Shown: positions 54,742 through 64,000 of the stretch, piece after piece | How the letters are laid out: the number at the start of each line of letters is the position of its first letter | Numbering within the stretch: the first letter of the stretch is position 1 | NCBI GenBank assembly: GCA_008729055.1 | Contig: SDUX01000010.1 | Coordinates: 620,001-684,000 of the forward strand | Reading direction: 5' to 3' | DNA: 64,000 bases | Source: Pyropia haitanensis | Taxonomy: Eukaryota > Rhodophyta > Bangiophyceae > Bangiales > Bangiaceae | The notes under the pieces: generated by a model | Told to the model about the DNA's origin: nothing | Seen by the model: the letters and a program-made list of their open reading frames with translations, nothing else | The model's database searches: none | Made by a program: the position numbers and the translations under genes

Positions 54742-55218
54742 TGCAAGGGGGGGAGGGGGGGGGGGCGAAGAAGCAAAACAAAAAGGGGAAGCAGGGGGCA
54801 GGTGGGGGTGGGGGGGGCGGGCGGCGGGGGGGGGGGGGGGGGGTGCGCTGCGCCGCAGGCCAGACGGGGCAGTGGGAGCTGAGGGATGGGAGGGGGGTAG
54901 GGGTAAGGGGCTGGAGAAAGGCCAGGTTGAGGTCGCGCCGGTGGTCTGTCGGCTCGTCCCGCGACGTAGGCCGACGTGGGCGTGATCCCGCGTCGCATGA
55001 TCTGGGCATGGAAAAAGTGGTACCCGTCAGACGACCACTGCGATGTGGGACTGCTGGCTGGTGCGCCTTGTGCTCACCACTGTCGCTCTGGTCCCTCTCG
55101 CCGTGACGCCAATAAGTGAGACCCAGCAGACAGCTTTCTCTTTTTCTTCTTCAACCGAGACTCCTGCGCGCTGGCCATCAGGCACGCCTCTCCCCTTACG
55201 CGTGGGGACAAGAAGGCC
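54742..55218. other. Spacer between AsnRS 3' end and AspRS 5' end
   Basis: It contains the presumed AspRS promoter, with a G-run near 54830, and the AsnRS 3' UTR. No gene is seen. Confidence 0.5.
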
Positions 55219-56837
55219 TCAAAACTCTGCCGAGCCCGGGTAGCGCGGGAAGGGGATGACGTCCCGGATGTTCTCCATGCCCGTCACAAACTGGACGAGC
55301 CGCTCAAAGCCGACGCCGTACCCCGCGTGCGGCACGCTCCCGTACCGCCGCAGGTCGAGGTACCAGCGGTAGCCGTCCACCTCCAGTCCCCCGTCGCGGA
55401 CCTTGCGCTCGCACACGCTCAGGTCGTCCTCGCGCGCCGAGCCGCCGACGAGCTCCCCAATGCCCGGCACCAGCAGGTCCATCGCCTCGACGGTCTTGCC
55501 GCCATCGTCCCGGTTCTCCCGCATGTACCACGCCTTGATGCCCGCGGGGTAGTTGTACACAAAGACGGGACCCCCGACGTGCACCTCAGCGAGGTACCGC
55601 TCGTGCTCCGACGCGAGGTCCACGCCCCACGAGACGGGAAACTCAAACAGGCCCGCCCGTTTTCCCTTGGCCGCCTTCTTCTTGCCCGCCTTGGTGGCCG
55701 CCTGCGCCGCGTCCGCGGCGGCGAGGATGTCCACCGCCTCTGTGTAGGACAGCCGCGCAAACGGCGTCGTGGCGACGGCGGTGAGGGCGTCGACGAGGCC
55801 CGGCTGGAAGGTCTTGTCCAGGTAGGCCAGGTCCGTCGCGCACGTCTCGAGCGCCGACCCCACCACCGTCCGGATGTAGCTTTCGGCCGAGGCCATGGCG
55901 TCGGGGAGCGTCGCAAACGCCAGCTCCGGCTCAATCATCCAAAACTCAGATAGGTGACGCGAGGTGTTGCTGTTCTCCGCACGGAACGTCGGGCCAAACG
56001 TGTAAACGTCGGAGAGGGCGGTCGCGTACGCCTCGGCAGACAGCTGGCCCGACACGGTGAGGTAGGCGGGCTTGCCAAAAAACTCGGCGTCGGCCTCGGC
56101 GGCCACCGCGACGGCCTCCGTGTCACCCGCCGCGGGGGTTGCAGCCCCCGTCGCCGCCGGCACCGGCGCCGGCGCCGGCGCGCCCCCCGCATCTGCGTCT
56201 GCCGTCGCGGCGGGCGCCTCGCCCCCCGACCGCCGAGCCGACACGCGGAACATCTCCCCCGCCCCCTCACAGTCGCTTGCTGTGATGATGGGCGTCGAGA
56301 CGTACACAAAGCCGCGCCCACCAAAGTAGGCGTGCGTGCCCACCGCGAGCGCCGACCGCACGCGCGCGACCGCCCCCCCGACGTTGCTCCGCCCCCGCAG
56401 GTGCGCGATGCCCCGCAGGAACTCGAGCGAGTGCCGCTTCTTCTGCAGCGGGTACCCCTCGGGGGGGCACCCCCCGAGCAGCGCCACCTCCGTCGCCTGC
56501 ACCTCCACCTCTTGGCCCGCGCCGGGGGACTCGACGACCACCCCCGTCACCGCCACCGACGCGCCGGTGCCGAGGGAGGGGAGGACCGACGTAAAGGCGG
56601 CGCACTCGGGCGGGACCACCACCTGCAGGGACGTCACCACCGACCCGTCATTGACAGACAGGAAGGCAAACGTCTTTTGGGACCGGACGGTGCGGACCCA
56701 GCCCTTGACCGTGATGGTGCTGCCGAGGAGGGCGGTGCCCGCCGCCAGCACCGCCTTGACCCGCAGCCGCTCACCGGGGACCAGCGACGCGGCGGTCACG
56801 GTGGGGGCGGCGGTGGCGGCGGCGGCGGCGGGTGGCC

Positions 56838-56877
<40 letters not shown>

Positions 56878-57234
56878 ATCACCATTGACGGACGGCGCCG
56901 CCGCCGCCGCCGCGGCCGCCGCGGGCGGGGCCGCACCCGGCCCACCCGGCGGCGCCCCCCCCTCGGCAGAGAGCATCCGCACGCCCCCCGATGCGCGGTG
57001 GTCGCGGGTGCCCACCCGCCCGCCGGCGCCCGCCGCCAGCACGCTGCCGCCCCGTAGGTCGGCCGGGCGCCGCGCCGCCACCGCCGCGACCGCCGCCGCC
57101 GCCGACGGCCGCCGCAGCACGCCGTCGCCGCGGACGGGGCGGGCCGCCGCGGGCCGCACCGCCGGCGATGCAAACGCCGCGGCCGACGACCGCCGCACCG
57201 CCGATGCGGCGGTGGCGGCGCGGAGGTGCGCCAT
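55219..57234 (-). CDS. NARS2: Organelle-targeted asparaginyl-tRNA synthetase
   Basis: This is an intact 671-aa frame from ATG 57232-57234 (MAHLRAATAASAV). An Ala/Arg/Ser-rich N-terminus of ~150 residues without acidic residues at its start resembles a transit peptide. The body has the AsnRS OB-fold (TVKGWVRTVRSQKTFAFLSVNDG), HLRGRSN, SDCEGAGEMF, motif 2 FGPTFRAENSNTSRHLSEFWMIEPE and motif 3 GYGVGFERLVQFVTG with ENIRDVIPFPR at the end. It is a class IIb enzyme that couples Asn to tRNA-Asn. Two insertions (an Ala/Pro stretch after SARRSGG, and a Lys-rich KAGKKKAAKGKR loop) are visible. The organellar location is inferred from the leader and from tandem placement with AspRS. Confidence 0.93.
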
Positions 57235-58226
57235 GGCGCCGCGCACCCGTCAGCCACGAGGAGCGAGTGGGAAGGATGAACGACGCAGTGTCCCAAGATG
57301 AAGAGGGGTGCGGGGGGGTTGGCGAGGTCGTTGGCTCGCGCCGCGGCGCAGGTGGGGAGTAGTGGCGGGCGATGCGCAAGTCGAAGGCGGCGTGTCGCGC
57401 AGGGACACGATCTGGCTGTGGGCTACAGACCAGGTCCAATCTCGATTCGGACCGGTTGAATTGCCACTTTTGTGTCCTCTTCCATGAAAAAGAGAAATAT
57501 TTTCGATTTTTTGGCGCATGGCCATGACCAAAGATGATCTCTTTCCGCAAAATTCAAGGTCCAGCCTTGCACACGGTGAGTACGAGTCGTTGCCCTACTA
57601 CTACAGCGGTCCCGGTGGGACCGCTGCCCCCAACAGTGAAGTGTGACGGGGGGGAGGGGGTGGGACACTCTATTGTTGTGCCATGCGTGTAGGCGCCCCT
57701 CTGCTCGCAACAGTGAGGAGCATACCGAAGAGGTTGTGTGCTGCAACGGCTTCACAAACCACTCCCAATCCACCCGCCACGGCGGGCCAGCCGTCTGCCG
57801 AGCGTGGTAGCACGTCGGCGTGTAAACAGGGCACACTGCACGCGGACGCTGCACAGCGGCTACCCCTGCCCCCATACCCCTCTTGCGGGGTGGCTGTTTG
57901 GCGCCCGTGGTTGCCATGCACGGCTGTCACTCACAGCGGTCACCCGACCTTGCCAGTGGGGAAACCAGACGAAGGGAGTGTGCATCGTTCGAGAACAAGA
58001 AGAGAAAAAAAAATAAATACGCGTGTTATGCACTACAACCGCCAAGCTAAAAAGGCGTGCGTACTGTCTATCGTCGCGGCTTGGACGCCCCGACAGTCGC
58101 CGCGCCGTGCCACCCCCACCGAGAGTGGCGCTGCTGCCTCATAGTCTACCCGCCCCAGGCATGACCGCCGGCGCACGCCGCCCGCACGCCCGCCGCCGCC
58201 CCCCGACCCGCTGCCTAGGCCGCCGC
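57235..58226. other. Intergenic, balanced composition
   Basis: AsnRS promoter region on the left, and 3' flank of the trypsin homologue on the right. Base composition is less biased than elsewhere (57.4-58.1 kb), with short unsupported frames only. Confidence 0.5.
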
Positions 58227-59204
58227 TCACGCCTTGCGCGCCGTGGCGATGAAGGCCGCGTACGGCGCGACGCGGGTGCCGACGTTGGGCAGCCCCTGCG
58301 GGCACGTCTGGTCCGGGACGGCGATCCAGTAGCTCGCCACCGCGTACTGCACGGGCACCTTGATCGCCTTGCCGCCGACGCGCACGGTGTTGACGCGGAA
58401 CATGGCACCCCCCGGGTCGCGCTGGCACAGCGCGCCCGAGCTGAACGACCCAAAGTTGGTGCACACCTGCGTGCGCTCGTCAATGGGGATGGGCACGCCC
58501 GGCGCGACCTGCACGCCCTCCAGCACCTGGCGGCACTTGGCCCACGACACGCGCGGCTGGTAGCCGCGCTTGAGCTGGAAGCTCCCCGCCGTCCTGGCCT
58601 TCTTATCCACCGCCCCAAACCCGTGGATGTAGTGGCCGTGCACGTCCGCGCCCGACGTGTCGAGGGTGATGGGCAGCGCGCCCGCCGCGACGAGCGCCGC
58701 CTCCCCCGGGCTGTTGAGCTTGAGCACCGCAATGTCGTTGATGTCGCCCGCGGGCTTGAAGTCCGGGTGGTTCACCACCTTGGTGACGGTCGTCTCAAAG
58801 CCCCCAAACAGCACGTCGCTGCCCAGGCGCACCTTGTCCCCAACGCGCACGTCACAGCCCGCGCGGGTGAGCACGTGGTTGGGCCCAATGAGCGAGCCGC
58901 CGCAGTAAAAGCCGCCGTCGGGCGTGTAGATGGCGGCCATAAACTCCACCCCCGCGTCGGACGTGCGCTTGTCCACCTCCCGCCCGCCAACGATGCGGCC
59001 GCGGCGGCCGCCGCTGCCGCGGCTGGGCTTGCGTGGCACCGGCGGCGCGCGGCCGGGGAAGGGGGACGCGCGGCTCGAGTCCGCCTTGGTCGCCCCCGCC
59101 GGCAGCCCGGCCGTCACCTGCGCCGCGGCAGACGCCGCGACCGCCGCCACCGCCGCGGCGGCGGCGAGGACGCGGAGGGTGCGGGAGGCGGTGTTGCGCG
59201 CCAT
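58227..59204 (-). CDS. Secreted trypsin-fold serine protease homologue, catalytically inactive
   Basis: This is a 325-aa protein. Residues 1-29 form a signal peptide (hydrophobic Ala/Val core, cleavage near ASAAAQ). A Pro/Gly/Arg linker precedes RIVGG (70-74), the activation site of S1 proteases. The S1 landmarks CGGSLIGPNHVLT and NDIAVLKL are present, the latter keeping the catalytic Asp (157). However, the His position reads TRAGC (Gly116 instead of His in TAAHC) and the Ser position reads CQRDPGGA (Pro264 in place of Ser in GDSGGP). Two of three catalytic residues are therefore lost, so it is a pseudoprotease that keeps the fold and disulfide cysteines. Such homologues elsewhere act as binding proteins or regulators of protease cascades; the role here is unknown. 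The start is the first ATG of an uninterrupted frame. Confidence 0.9.
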   Translation of the reverse strand: MARNTASRTLRVLAAAAAVAAVAASAAAQVTAGLPAGATKADSSRASPFPGRAPPVPRKPSRGSGGRRGRIVGGREVDKRTSDAGVEFMAAIYTPDGGFYCGGSLIGPNHVLTRAGCDVRVGDKVRLGSDVLFGGFETTVTKVVNHPDFKPAGDINDIAVLKLNSPGEAALVAAGALPITLDTSGADVHGHYIHGFGAVDKKARTAGSFQLKRGYQPRVSWAKCRQVLEGVQVAPGVPIPIDERTQVCTNFGSFSSGALCQRDPGGAMFRVNTVRVGGKAIKVPVQYAVASYWIAVPDQTCPQGLPNVGTRVAPYAAFIATARKA

Positions 59205-60653
59205 GGTGCGTGTGTTGGCGGCGGCGACGAGGGGGGGGGGGGAGGACGGAGGGGATGTGGGGGGGGGAGGGAGAGCGATGAAGCGCCGGGAAGGAGAGGC
59301 GAGTTAGTTGGGCAGGCAGGTCGTGACGGGGGCTGTTGGATGCGTGCGACGATGGATGAGATGGCGGGGAGACTCGCCTCCCGTCGCCGCCCGCCCCCTT
59401 CCCTTTATACGCCGCGCCGCACCACCCCGGCGCCCTCCGCCGCGGCCACCCGTCCCGACCCCCCCCCCCGCCGTGCCCGCCCGTCCCGCCCGGCACGACC
59501 CCCCCCCGCCGCGGGTCGGCACCCCCGCGTTACGCCGCACGCCGCCGGCGCGGCCACCCCTCGCCCCCACGGCCGGCAGCGCGCACGGGAGGCGGCGCCC
59601 TCCCCCACCCCACCCCCCCCCCCCCCCCGGACGCCCCTCCCGCGCACCGGCAACCACCACCAGCCGCGCCCACCCCCCCTCCCCGCTGCACGCCGCCGCC
59701 ACCGCCGCCCGCGGCGCGCGCGGCGCGCGTCAACGACCACGCGGGGCGCGGGGGAGGAGCGGCGGCGGTCACGCCGGCAACGGCGCGGATTCCTCCCGCT
59801 GTCCCCTCCCCCACCCCCCGCCCTTCCCCCCCCCCCCCCCCCGCCCCCTCCTCCCCCGCCGCTGTCCCGCACGACATTCCCCCCCCCGTCCGGCCACCAC
59901 CCCCGCCGCGCCGCACCGCGGGCGGCCAGCGGCGCGCGCCAACAATGCCCGACGCCCGCCGGCCGGCGGGACGAGTGCGCGTGGCGGGACACTCCCCCCG
60001 CCGCCGCAACCCCCCTCCCCCGCACCGCGCGACGCCGGCAAGGACGCGTTGGGTCGGCGTGGGGGAGGGGGGGGGTGCCGCCACGGGGAAAGCCAGCATC
60101 GTCACCCGCCCGGCTGCCCTCCCAGCCAAAAGCCCCCTCCGCACCCCCCCCCCCCCCCCCCCCCCCGGCCGCCCACTGCCAGTGAGATCGCGATCCGCGG
60201 TGGAGCAGGCCGTCCCCCCCCCCACCCTCTCCCCCCCCCCCCCCCCCCCGACAACCACGCACACTCCATTGGGCCACGCCGCGCGGCCGCCCACGTGCCA
60301 CTGCCGCCGCCGCCGCCGCTGCCGCCGCCGCTGCCGCCGCGGCTGCCGCCGCCGCCGCCGCTGCCGCGCGGCGGCGGGGCACCCAGCCGCCGACCACGGC
60401 GCCGCGGGGCAACGCGAGGCTGGCGAGCGGCAACAGGCACGCGGCGCGGCGGCGGCCGGCGGTCCGCTCCCTGTACGCCCCCCCCCCCCCCACCGCCCCC
60501 CCACCGGCGGGCGCGCCGCCGGCGTGCGGGAGCGCGCCGCTGGGGCGCGCCGCTGCCGCAGCAGCCGCCCCCCCCCCCCTCCCCCCCCCCCCGCAACAAC
60601 TGCGTGCCCACCCCGGCCGCCCGCATTGCCTGGGCCGCCACACCCCCCCCCGC

Positions 60654-60687
<34 letters not shown>

Positions 60688-62039
60688 GCGCCCGCCAACG
60701 CGCCGCGCGACGGCTGCCACCGACGCGGGGCACCCCCCGCCGCGTCACCGCGCGTGGCGACGCGCGCAGAGAGACACGACCCGCGGGGGAGCAGCGAGGA
60801 GACGAAAAGGGGGGGGGGGGGGGTGGCACGCGGCTGACGGCGGCGCCACCGCCAGCCCCCCCTCGGCCGTTGCTGTGTGCGCGGGGGGGGGGGGGGGGGG
60901 GGGCGGCCGGCCGGCCGGCGGCGTCGGCGCGGCCGCCGCGCGGCGGTGCAGCAAGGCAGCCGCGCGCCCGCTGCCGTGGCCGGGGTCTCGCGTGGGCCAC
61001 GCGGCCGCCGCGGCCGGCCGGCCGTGACCGTGGCCGCGGCCACCGCGGCGGCGCGGGGCGGCCGCGAGGAGTGGCCACCGCCGCGGTGGCGGTGTCAGGC
61101 GTGTCTGGCAGGCGGGCAGCCAGGCGCACGGGGGGGGGGGGGGGGGGGGGGGGGTGGCACGCAGCAGCGGGCAGCCGCGGCAATGGCCGTCGCCCAACCC
61201 CTGCCGCCTCCTCCTCGAGGTGGAAGAGGGGGGCTGTTGGGGAGGGCTGTGGTCGGGGGTGCGGGGCACGCGGGGGGGGGGCGCCAGTGGTCGCCAAGCC
61301 ACCGTGGCCTGACCGCCGTCTCGCACCCGCTGGCGCCGCGCCCCGCTCCGTGCGCGGCGGCCGGCACGCAGACTGTCCCTGCTGTGGCGAGTGGCGGCCC
61401 GTCGGCGGCGCGCACACCTCACCCGCCGCCGCCGCCGCCGCCGCCGCCACCGCTGCTACCGCTGCTACCGCTGCCACCGCCGCCACCGCTGCCACCGCTG
61501 CCACCGCTGTCACCGCCGTGCCGTCCGTCCAACAAAGGGGGCAACGGCGGCTGCGGGGCGGCGGATCGGCGTGTGGCCGCCCCCCAACCCCCCCCCACAC
61601 GCACCCCCCGTCCCGCCTGCGTGCACCAACAGGAAAGCGGCAAGGCTGCCGCAGCGCCGCGCAGGTGCACGTGTTGTCAACACGTCCCCGCTGCGGCGGA
61701 CGCGCGTCCGTAGCGTTCGTGGGACTTGTGTTCTCCAAGGTATTCATACGTCGGCGGCGGTGGGGGAGGGGGGGTGGGGGGGGGGGAGGAGGGAGGAGGA
61801 ATCCCTCGTCGGCGGGGCCGGTGCCCCGTTGCGGCAGCGGCGGCGGCAAAGTCCGGAGGGGTCACCAAAACGCGACGCCAGCGGGAATTTGGGGGGGAAG
61901 GGGGGGGGGGGGCGGAGGGTGGCTGCCACGACCCTTGGCCACGGGACCTCCTCCTCCCTACGCGTGGCCGCGGGAGGTCCGCTAGTCCGTCGCGACACGG
62001 CAGCCACCTATGGAAGGGAGACACGGCTGCCTGCCCCGC
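59205..62039. other. GC-rich intergenic region
   Basis: C-runs and G-runs of 10-25 bases, a CACCGC/CTACCG-type array near 61430-61515, and no recognisable gene. The left end is the promoter of the trypsin homologue; the right end is 3' flank of the prenylcysteine oxidase gene. Confidence 0.5.
61405..61515 (+). repeat. CCG microsatellite and GCTGCCACC-type 9-bp array
   Basis: A (CCG)n tract passes into repeats of CACCGCTGCTAC/CACCGCTGC-type nonamers. Confidence 0.8.
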
Positions 62040-62296
62040 CTAGAGCTCTGTTTTGGCAGACGCCGCCGCCGGCGGGGGGGTGGCCGGCGGCGTCTCGCGG
62101 CGGTCCGTCGCTGGCGCCGCCCCCAAGCCCAGCGCGTCGGCAACCAGCGCCGCGGCGGCCTTGCCGCCAAGCGCGCTCATCTCCATGGCCGACGCGGCAG
62201 ACTCAATGGCGTTGACGTAGACGAGGCGGGCGGCCATGGGGGCAGCATTGGGCCCGCCACCACTACCACCACCACCACCACCACCACCACCACCAC

Positions 62297-62327
<31 letters not shown>

Positions 62328-64000
62328 TCCGCTGGCGCCACCCAATAAGAACGAGCCCAGCGCCGGCGGCGGGTCATACACGGGGTAGGCCGCCCACGGC
62401 ACCACCGCGAGGACCGTGTGGGCGCGGAAGAGGCGGCCAAGGTCGGCCGCCGACAGCGGCGCCGGCGAAAAGAGCTTGTACACGGCCCGGTCGGCGGCGG
62501 CCGCACACGCCCGCGGCGGCGGCGGGCGGGCCCGCGACAGCGCCGAGAGGCTCGTAAACGGCACCCGCCCGGCGGGCGCCGCCGCCGTGGTGAGCACCAC
62601 GTCGGGCACGCAGCCGCAGCAGTCGCGGGGGAGGCCCCAGTAGGCGGGCTCCACCTCCCCGCGCACAAACGTCGCGACGCACGTGCGGAACGGCCGGGCG
62701 GGAGGGGGGGGGGCGGCGGCGGCGGCGACACCGCCGCGGCCGTGGCCGCGCCCCCCACCACCAGCCCGCCAGACAGCTCCAGGGGGGTGGCCACCACCAC
62801 CGCATCACATGCGGTGGTGCGGCTGCCACCGGGCGCCAGGGGGGGACCAGCCCGGACGGCGGGCCCGCCCGCGTCCCTGACGGTCACCGCCGCCGACGCG
62901 GGCGAGCCGCCGCGGGCGGCCGCCGCGGCGGCCGCGAGCGCCGCCCCCACCACGTCGGCGGTGGCGGCCACGCTCGTCAGCTCGTAGCGCGGCGTGCCAC
63001 CGCCGCCGCCCGCGGGTGGCACCGTCGCCACCCGCGTCACCGCCTCGGCGGTGTGGACGGTGGCGCCGGCGCGGGCAATGAGCGCCGCCGGCACGCGCGC
63101 GTTGCCGCCCGCGACCGCCCACAGCCCCCCGCCCGAGCCCGCCAGGCCGACGGCGCCGGCCAGGGCGGCCATCCCCGCCGGCTCCTGCCCGTAGTTTACC
63201 CGCGTGATGGCGGGCACCAGCTCGGCGGTCAGGGGCGGGCGGAGGCCAGCCGAGGTGGCGTACGCGCCCAGGCGGCGGGCGGCCAGGTCCACCAGCGACC
63301 CGTCGCCGTGAGGCGACAGCAGGCCCGCCACGGTGGTGGGCGGCGGGGAGGCCGCAGGGGGGGCCGCGCGGCGTGCCCCAAAGAGGCCGCGGGTGGCGTC
63401 TTCCAGGCGGGCCACCGCCACGCGCCATCCCCCCCCGACACGACCGCCGACATCACCGCCACCGCCGCCGCCACGACCGCCAGCTGGCACGCCCGCCGCC
63501 ACCCCGTAAATGGCGTCAAAGGACGCAAGCAGCCGCCCCACTGACGCCTGCATTCGCGGCAAGCTCAGGCCGTACCGCCACAGCAGGCGCCCCACATTCG
63601 CTACCGGCCGCTCCGCGTCGAGGCGCAGCACAAAGCGGTGGCCATCCCAGAGGCCCATCGACTGCTCCGGCGCGCTCCGGCGAGGCAGCCGCAGCACGTC
63701 GTCCACAAAGTGGGCCATCAACCGGTTGCGGGGATGAATGATGCTGCCGCCCACCTCCACGTGAATGGCGGTGGTGCCGTTGGCGCCGTCCCCAGCCGCG
63801 GCCGTGCTGGAGGCGGCATCGTTCCCATGCTGGACACCCCCGCCGTGGCCGCCGCTGCCGCTGTCGCTATGGACGATGGGTGGTAGCCACAGGGAGGCCA
63901 GGCGGCCGCCCAGGTGGGGGCGGCGCTCAAACAGGGACAGCCGCACGCCAGTGGGGGCGGCAGCGCGGAGAAAGTGCGCGGCTGACGCGCCACCAATGCC
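62040..64000 (-). CDS. PCYOX1: Prenylcysteine oxidase/lyase (FAD-dependent), 5' end beyond window; one frameshift
   Basis: The minus-strand frame enters from the right edge with GIGGASAAHFL, part of an FAD-binding Rossmann GxGxxx motif, then LFERRPHLGGR. Further features match prenylcysteine oxidases: VEVGGSIIHPRNRLMAHFV, GLWDGHRFVLRL, WRYGLSLPRMQASV, RVNYGQEPAGMAALAGAVGLAGSG and GGNARVP, then after a frame change TCVATFVRGEVEPAYWGL, VPWAAYPVYDPP, YVNAIESAASAMEMSALGGKAAA and a short tail. The change lies at the run 62704-62713 and one added base restores it. Known members release the prenyl group from farnesyl- or geranylgeranyl-cysteine during turnover of prenylated proteins, in lysosome or vacuole. 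A poly-Gly stretch encoded by a CCA/CCG microsatellite (62255-62327) is an unusual insertion. The true N-terminus and signal sequence lie outside the window. Confidence 0.9.
62255..62327 (-). repeat. In-frame (GGT/GGC)n microsatellite encoding poly-Gly
   Basis: About 24 glycine codons lie in the C-terminal third of the prenylcysteine oxidase frame, between LGGAS and PNAAPMAARLVYVN. They probably form a surface loop. Confidence 0.85.

Overview
The window is nuclear DNA from a eukaryote with extreme GC content: long pure G or C runs, CGG/CCG microsatellites, few introns, and genes with strong G/C at third codon positions. The introns found are GT-AG, all three lying in two genes. A nuclear tRNA-Lys carries an intron in its D-loop, a position known mainly from red algae. 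Together with a trypsin/NB-ARC/TPR receptor-like protein and a bifunctional Golgi-type glycosyltransferase, this suggests a bangiophyte red alga (Porphyra/Pyropia-like). That assignment is inferred from features, not from any search.

Layout. 1-1.5 kb (-): C-terminal part of a tristetraprolin-type tandem CCCH zinc-finger protein, cut by the window edge. 1.5-8.3 kb: mostly low complexity with one doubtful ORF. 8.3-9.8 kb (+): a two-exon DXO/Rai1 decapping exonuclease, convergent with a large type II membrane glycosyltransferase (10.3-12.9 kb, -). 15.75-30.45 kb: a ~14.7 kb giant palindrome bounded by a 9-11 bp target duplication and itself invaded by a 1.43 kb transposon with 8-bp target duplications. 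32.5-34.8 kb (+): an unknown low-complexity protein. 35.6-37.6 kb (-): a multi-pass membrane protein. 40.0-40.5 kb (+): a secreted Cys-rich protein. 41.4-43.7 kb (-): an ARMC6-like armadillo protein, followed by tRNA-Lys(CUU). 45.3-47.6 kb (+): SBDS with three exons. 48.8-51.7 kb (+): trypsin/NB-ARC/TPR protein. 52.4-57.2 kb (-): organelle-type AspRS and AsnRS in tandem. 58.2-59.2 kb (-): a secreted, catalytically dead trypsin homologue. 62.0 kb to the right edge (-): prenylcysteine oxidase/lyase.

Four genes (the unknown protein, ARMC6, AspRS and prenylcysteine oxidase) change reading frame only at long G or C homopolymers. Every change, on either strand, corresponds to one missing base. This points to homopolymer under-calling in the assembly rather than gene death.

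Functional themes are RNA metabolism and translation (TTP-like, DXO, SBDS, AspRS, AsnRS, tRNA-Lys), the secretory and surface system (glycosyltransferase, Cys-rich protein, membrane protein, pseudo-trypsin), and a candidate innate-immune sensor. Nothing suggests operons; neighbours are independent nuclear genes.
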